Positions 58,931 through 64,000 of a stretch of 64,000 nt of DNA are shown piece after piece. How positions within the stretch are numbered: the stretch's first letter is position 1; each line of letters begins with the position of its first letter. The stretch spans positions 310,001-374,000 of the forward strand of contig JAJAGP010000286.1 in assembly GCA_025084515.1 (NCBI GenBank). The letters are read 5' to 3'. Origin of the DNA: Ancistrus triradiatus (Eukaryota; Chordata; Actinopteri; Siluriformes; Loricariidae). The notes beneath the pieces were generated by a model. It searched no databases. It had not been told where the DNA came from and was given only the letters and a program-made list of their open reading frames with translations. The position numbers and the translations under genes are program-made.

Positions 58931-59397
58931 GCATGAAACAATTTTTTGGCATCTATAAAATTGTATATTCCTAAGTTTAGCAATTCTATTAATGTGCATC
59001 AAAGGAGAGCTCTGAATCAAATGTGACACCTAAGTTTATATGGACGGACTGAGCATTATGGACTAGGCATTGAGGTTTAGTATATATTTAGAAAACCTCT
59101 CTCTCACAGCCTTGGGCCAACTAATAACACTTCAGCTTTATCAGAGTTAAGTAATAGAGAATTATAGCACATCCAGTTTTGTATTTCCTTCACACAGTCA
59201 TCAGTCTTACTAATTGCAAGGTCATCTGGTTTTGGCTGATATAATTATCTTCTGCATCACAGTGGAAACTAACTTAATGTTTACAAATAATTGAGCCTAG
59301 CAGGAGCATGTACAGTAAAAAAAAAAAATAGCGGGCCCAACACTGACCCCTGTGGGACATTGTACTTCAATGAACTACTGGGAAATTATTTACATAA
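58931..59397 (-). pseudogene. LINE reverse-transcriptase relic, 3' part
   Basis: Antisense to LINE RT sequence. The block agtggaaact preceded by cttctgcatcac decodes on the minus strand as F-H-C-D-A-E-D, a decayed version of the FHCYADDTQLY active site, at about 59250-59266. Just right of it 'acccctgtgggacattgtac' corresponds to the VPQGSVLGP-type block. It continues, after an insertion, at 61636. Confidence 0.7.
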
Positions 59398-61635
59398 ACA
59401 CAAGAGGGTGAGGGAGACAAAATTGCAAGTGTGTGTATTTATTAACACAGGACATGGTGAATAAACACAGTGAACAAAGCACAACAGATGAAGACACTAA
59501 ATTCCAAATTACCAGTGCTACATGCTAAAGCTAACCACCATGTGCTACCCAAACCGACAATAAGCTAAAAATGCTAATGTTAACAATGTTATGTAAGCAC
59601 AATAACAAACCACACATATATGACAGATATACAGTGCATCCGGAAAGTATTCACAGCGCTTCACTTTTTCCACATTTTGTTACGTTACAGCCTTATTCCA
59701 AATTGTATTAAATTAATCTCTTTCCTCAATATAATACACAAAATACCCCATTATGACCATGTGAAAAAAGTTTTCTTGAGAGTTTTGAAAATTTATCAAA
59801 ATTAAAAAACAAAGACATCATATTTACATAAGTATTCACAGCCTTTGCTTAATACTTTGTAGAACCACCTTTGGCAGCAGCTACAGCCTCAAGTCTTTTT
59901 GAATATGATGCCACAAGCTTGGCACACCTATCTTTAGGCAGTTTTCCCCATTCTTCTTTGCAGTACCTCTGAAGCTCCATCAGGTTGGATGGGAGACGTC
60001 TGTGCACAGCCATTTTCAGATCTCTCCAGAGATGTTCAATCGGATTCAAGTCTGGGCTCTGGCTGGGCCACTCCAGGACATTCACAGAGTGGTCCTGAAG
60101 CCACTCCTTTGAGATCTTGGCTGTGTGCTTCGGGTCGTTGTCCTGCTGAAAAATGAACTGTCGCCCCAGTCTGAGGTCAGAGCGCTCTGGAGCAGGTTTT
60201 CATCCAGGATGTCTCTGTACATTGCTGCATTCATCTTTTCCTCTATCCTGACTAGTCTGCCAGTTCCTGCTGCTGAAAAACATCCCCATAGCATGATGCT
60301 GCCACCACCATGCTTGACTGTAGGGATGGTATTGGCCTCGTGATGAGCAGTGCCTGGTTTTCTCCAAACATGACGCCTGGCATTCACACCAAAGAATTTT
60401 GTTTCTCGTGGTCTGAGAGTCCTTCAGGTGCCTTTTGGCAAATTCCAGACGGGCTGCCTTGTGCCTTTTACTAAGGGGTGGCTTTCGCCTGGCCACTCTG
60501 CCATACAGGCCTGATTGGTGGATTGCTGCAGAGATGGTTGTCCTTCTGCAAGGTTCTCCTCTCTCCACGGAGGAACGCTGGAGCTCTGACAGAGTGACCA
60601 TCGGGTTCTTGGTCACCTCCCTGACCAAGGCCCTTCTTCCCCGATCGCTCAATTTAAACGGCCGGCCAGCTCTAGGAAGAGTCCTGGTGGTTCCAAACTT
60701 CTTCCATTTACGAAAGATGGAGGCCAGTGTGCTCATTGGGACCTTCAAAGCAGCAGAAATTTTTCTGTATCCTTCCCCAGATTTGTGCCTCGAGACAATT
60801 TTGTCTCGTAGGTCTACAGACAATTCCTTTGACTTCATGCTTGGTATTTGTGCTCTGACATGCAGTCAACTGTGGGACCTTATATAGACAGGTGTGTGCC
60901 TATCCAAATCATTTCCAATCAACTGGATTTACCACAGGTGGACTCCATTTAAGCTGTAGAAACATCTCAAGGATGATCAGTGGAAACAGGATGCACCTGA
61001 GCTCAATTTTGAGCTTCATAGCGAAGGCTGTGAATACTTACGTAAATGTGATTTCTTAGTTTTTTTATTTTTAATACATTTTCAGAACTCTCAAGAAAAC
61101 TTTTTTCACATGGTCATAATGGGGTATTTTGTGTAGAATTTTGAGGAAAGAGATTAATTTAATACAATTTGGAATAAGGCTGTAACGTAACAAAATGTGG
61201 AAAAAGTGAAGCGCTGGGAATACTTTCCGGATGCACTGTACAAAATACAAGGTAGTTAAATACAGATGACAGTATACATCAAAAAAGAACCTAACAGAGA
61301 ACTCCAACAATGGATAGTCTAATCACATGGAACACATAATAAGAGCCTGAAAATCTCCACCCGAAATATGAACCATAATAACCAACCATAACTATAACTA
61401 GAAGACACAGAAAATAAGAGAAACACTCAGAGACTGGAACTAGTACAAAAAAAACGCAAACCAGAATCCAAAGTAGAGGGAAAAGGCCAGGCAATCATGT
61501 GCTCAGAAAGGAGGGCTTAAATACTTTCAGCACGACAGACTGTAATTAACCACCCAGCTGTGGAAGCTGAAAAGAGTCAGAGAGGAACTTTGTAGGATTA
61601 CGTGGCTCTCCAGCTCACATAATCGTGATACGGGA
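59398..61635 (-). mobile_element. LTR-like relic interrupted by a Tc1 family C element
   Basis: 59398-59631 (ttgcaagtgtgtgtatttat, aaacacagtgaacaaagc, gctaaccaccatgtgctac) and 61239-61635 (ccaacaatggatagtc, gaaacactcagagactgg, ctcacataatcgtgata) resemble the body of the LTRs at 32769 and 48155, with a minus-strand AATAAA-like signal near 59440. The ends are decayed. The two halves are separated by the Tc1 element at 59632-61238. Confidence 0.5.
59632..61238 (-). mobile_element. Tc1-like transposon, family C, nearly full length, dead
   Basis: TA-flanked ends cagtgcatccggaaagtatt and its exact complement. The minus-strand transposase starts at 60838 (MKSKELSVDLRDKIVSRHKS), with a complete bipartite HTH region (GYRKISAALKVPMSTLASIF; TLPRAGRPFKLSDRGRR). 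After RNKILW the frame jumps to the GVNARRHVWRKPG region: about 29 bp carrying the first catalytic Asp block is missing. HGGGSIMLWGCFSAAGTGRL is in a second frame. FQQDNDPKHTA, SPDLNPIEHLWRDLK (Glu) and the C-terminus (59849-60085) are in a third. It is the least diverged element in the window by eye. Confidence 0.95.
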
Positions 61636-62790
61636 AATAAAAATACTTCACCGTCTGATGTATTTTCTGACATCTTCAATAAAGTATGATCTATAGTAGT
61701 GTAAAATGCTGCACATCTAATAGAACAAGGAAAGAGACACATCCATTGCATGAGGACATCAGTAGGTCATTAAGGACCTAATTCATGCAGTTTTGGTACT
61801 ATGATAGCACCTGACTGAACTGTTTAATAAATAGCGTTACGGTGGAGGTAATTACACAGCTGATGGCAATTTGCTTTTTCTCAAATCTTGGAGATGAAAG
61901 GAAGATTTGAAATTGGTTTGTAATTAGACAGATTTTTTAATCAGAGGCTTAATAATTGCACATTTAAAGGATTTTGGCAGATAGCCAAGGCTAAGGGAGG
62001 TGTTTAAAATAATAAGCAATGACTTTATAATATTAGGCATTAATTATTTATTATTTGTTCATTCTTTTGGGAATTGGATCAAGTAAACAGGGCGATGACT
62101 TAGACAAAATAATCAGGGAAGGCAGTTCGGTATTAGTAATTGGGGTAAAATATTCTAATCACGACTTACGGCTAATTAAACAGATCTCACATCTAAGAGG
62201 TAGTGAAATGACTGGGTGTTGTGATGAACTTTGAGTTTTATGCTGATCATTAAAGATTATCTTATCATTAAATAAATTAATGAATCATTACTGTAACAAT
62301 CGGGTTGAATTCCATTGTCAGATTCTGTGCTGTTTCTGGTTAGTCTGGAGACTGTTAAAAATGAAATTGTCATTCTTATTTTTCTCTGTTTTCTCTGAAA
62401 ATGATGCAGATCTAGTTTTAGAAAGACAATGTTTGTGCTCTGTCATGCTATTCTTCAAAGCAATCTGAAATACCACCAATTTAGAATGTCACCATTACAC
62501 CATGAGGAAATGTGTTTCCCTAGTTTTATAATAATAGGAGAGTTTTTATCTAAAGTGTAGCGAAACAAACTATCTAATTGGTGGATGGCTTTCTTAAGCT
62601 GATCTGACTGTGCTGGTGTTTTAATTGTTGGGTCTGGTAGGTTATTAAAAAATGCAGCTGACGTAGCAGGTGTAATAGTGTGCTTGGTGTGATAATGAGG
62701 AAGTTGTCAGATATTAGTTACAGAGATAAAATTACTTTGCAGGAAAACAACAAGGTTATCTAAGGTCAGTTATCTAAGAAATTATCATTT
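61636..62790 (-). pseudogene. LINE reverse-transcriptase relic, 5' part
   Basis: Continues the LINE interrupted at 59397. Antisense landmarks are caaatcttggagatgaaagg, aattggtttgtaattagac, taatcagaggcttaataatt, gcacatttaaaggattttgg and aatctaaagtgtagcg-like text, in the order expected for the upstream RT domain of a common fish LINE. Frames are badly broken. I base this on recall of the family and have not aligned it. Confidence 0.6.
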
Positions 62791-64000
62791 CTTATTTTAT
62801 GGTGGAGTACATCTCACATAGCTTGTTGTTTTCCTGACTTCCCACATTAGCTGCTACAGTTTACTGATGTCTGGTGTCTATCGCTGGCAGTTTTAGGTGT
62901 GGTATTTGCATGGTATTGGTGCTACTTGTCTGTCTGCCTTTCTATATCCTGGGATGCTGATATGTCCCAGAATCTAGCATATTTTAATATCATATTTTCC
63001 ATAGGTTCTGAATTTTACTCAAGATGTTATTGACTGTTATGTGTTTCTGGTATAATGAATTCAGTGCTTAAATTTTGTTTATGATTTCAAATCAGAACAA
63101 ATTACAGTTTTTTTTTATTTGTGTGGTTTCTATATAGTTCAGTGCCATTATCATTCAAGTGCCTACGGTGTTTGCCCCTGGTTGCAGCGGGCTTGATGTC
63201 ACTGGGGTAAAAATCATTCCGTTGGTTGGTATCTGGGCATTGCTGTTAAGTTTTGAGACATATTGCAGGGATAGTTTTAGTTGTCTGAGGTTCAGGGGTG
63301 GCCAGTGGGGTGCAACGTATAAACTTTGTACTGGTGAACTTAGATGTTCTGAAGGCAGACAGTTCTAGTCTTAGGCCGACATGGTGGATTCAGTTTAATC
63401 TGGCCAAGTACGTCGGTCTGGCTGCCCCATATATGGTGCTTTATGGATCTTCATTCGATACAGGTGCAAAGAGTTATAGTGTCTGCTCCAAATTTAGACT
63501 TTTATGATGTCTTTGGAGGCATTTTTCTGTGTTGCCTCAATGTGTGTTATGAACATCAGGTTGAGTTTACGTTCATGTTCAGGAACCTGATTTTTTTTTT
63601 GTACAGTTTGCCCCGAAATGTTTACCAAGGACAGGACTGACCCACTGCTATCCCATCTCACATTCAGGTGTACACTTACATAACCTTTTGTGTTTCATGG
63701 ACAGACTTCCTTTGGAAGACATTTTTAAAAGCCATGCAAAACAAGCAATGCTCCATAACTAGGGTGATATTGACACGTAATCACTCTCAGAGAATATGGG
63801 ATTAAAAGCGTCCCATATTGATTCAATAAGCTTTTTATTTTTCATTACAGGATGATCTCATTTTATAAGGCAACCCTAGTAGTACCTGTAGGGAATTCAT
63901 AGGGCATGTCATGTAGTTCTTCTTAAGCCTTGGGTACTCAACTTTTAAAGTTATAGCAGATTATAAACAGACTGGGTATCTCACACTTCCTGACTGAGTT
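62791..64000. other. End of window, nothing firmly recognised
   Basis: Short frames at 63159-63640 (+) lack family resemblance. A T-run occurs at 63590. The first ~100 bp may still be LINE sequence. Confidence 0.35.

Noticed and set aside
1..64000. CRISPR array or bacterial defence system
   Set aside because: No regularly spaced short palindromic repeats with unique spacers. The only tandem arrays are microsatellites and a spacerless minisatellite in eukaryotic DNA.

Overview
This window looks like teleost fish nuclear DNA. It is AT-rich, has spliced vertebrate exons, and is packed with fish-type repeats. The mix fits an otophysan, perhaps a catfish: many degraded Tc1/mariner families, tRNA-derived SINEs with the GTCTGCTAAATG-type tail, a Penelope-like element and fish LINEs. 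The species assignment is inference. I see no bacterial genes, CRISPR arrays or true tRNA/rRNA genes.

Gene content. I can support only one host gene: the 3' end of an fgf13-type fibroblast growth factor homologous factor on the + strand. The penultimate coding exon is 14427-14625 (199 bp). The last coding exon is 18427-18563 (ending TAG). The 3' UTR runs to a likely AATAAA at 20089. Sequence 1-14426 is read as the upstream intron; I could not find the preceding exon there, so exons 1-3 should lie outside the window. From about 20.1 kb to the end I see no host gene, only intergenic DNA and mobile-element remains.

Mobile elements. At least seven Tc1/mariner-like groups are distinguishable by their termini, called A-F and H here. 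All copies are broken. A: 6111-7589, 9212-10887, 23785-24057, 31796-32750, 50071-51497, 55048-56170. B: 14189-14395, 15676-16989, 40763-42234 and a short terminal-repeat-only copy at 58492-58733. C: 59632-61238. D: 20710-21643, 36908-38108. E: 38861-39695. F: 29041-30743. H: 8975-11910 (interrupted) and 42811-43343. Other elements are a palindromic nonautonomous family (8241-8733, 24146-24860, 27748-28182), four SINE copies, a separate dispersed fish repeat, LTR-type elements (32769-33264, 45507-46660, 48155-49626 with a 5-bp target duplication, and a relic around 59398-61635), a Penelope-like element (56980-58930), a LINE reverse-transcriptase relic split in two (58931-59397 and 61636-62790), a LINE endonuclease fragment (52070-52360), and a hAT-like MITE with a perfect 8-bp target duplication (5158-5293).

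How it fits together. fgf13 encodes an intracellular regulator of voltage-gated sodium channels. Its introns and flank have served as repeated insertion sites. The most notable structures are a Tc1 terminal fragment ending about 30 bp before the fgf13 exon-4 acceptor, a 715-bp foldback at 24.1-24.9 kb, an unexplained ~200-bp inverted pair at 30.9 and 35.8 kb, a three-level nest (LINE > LTR element > Tc1) at 58.9-62.8 kb, a hammerhead-like core next to the Penelope element, and a 20-bp minisatellite inside an LTR-like element. All family names come from recall and reading, not from database searches.
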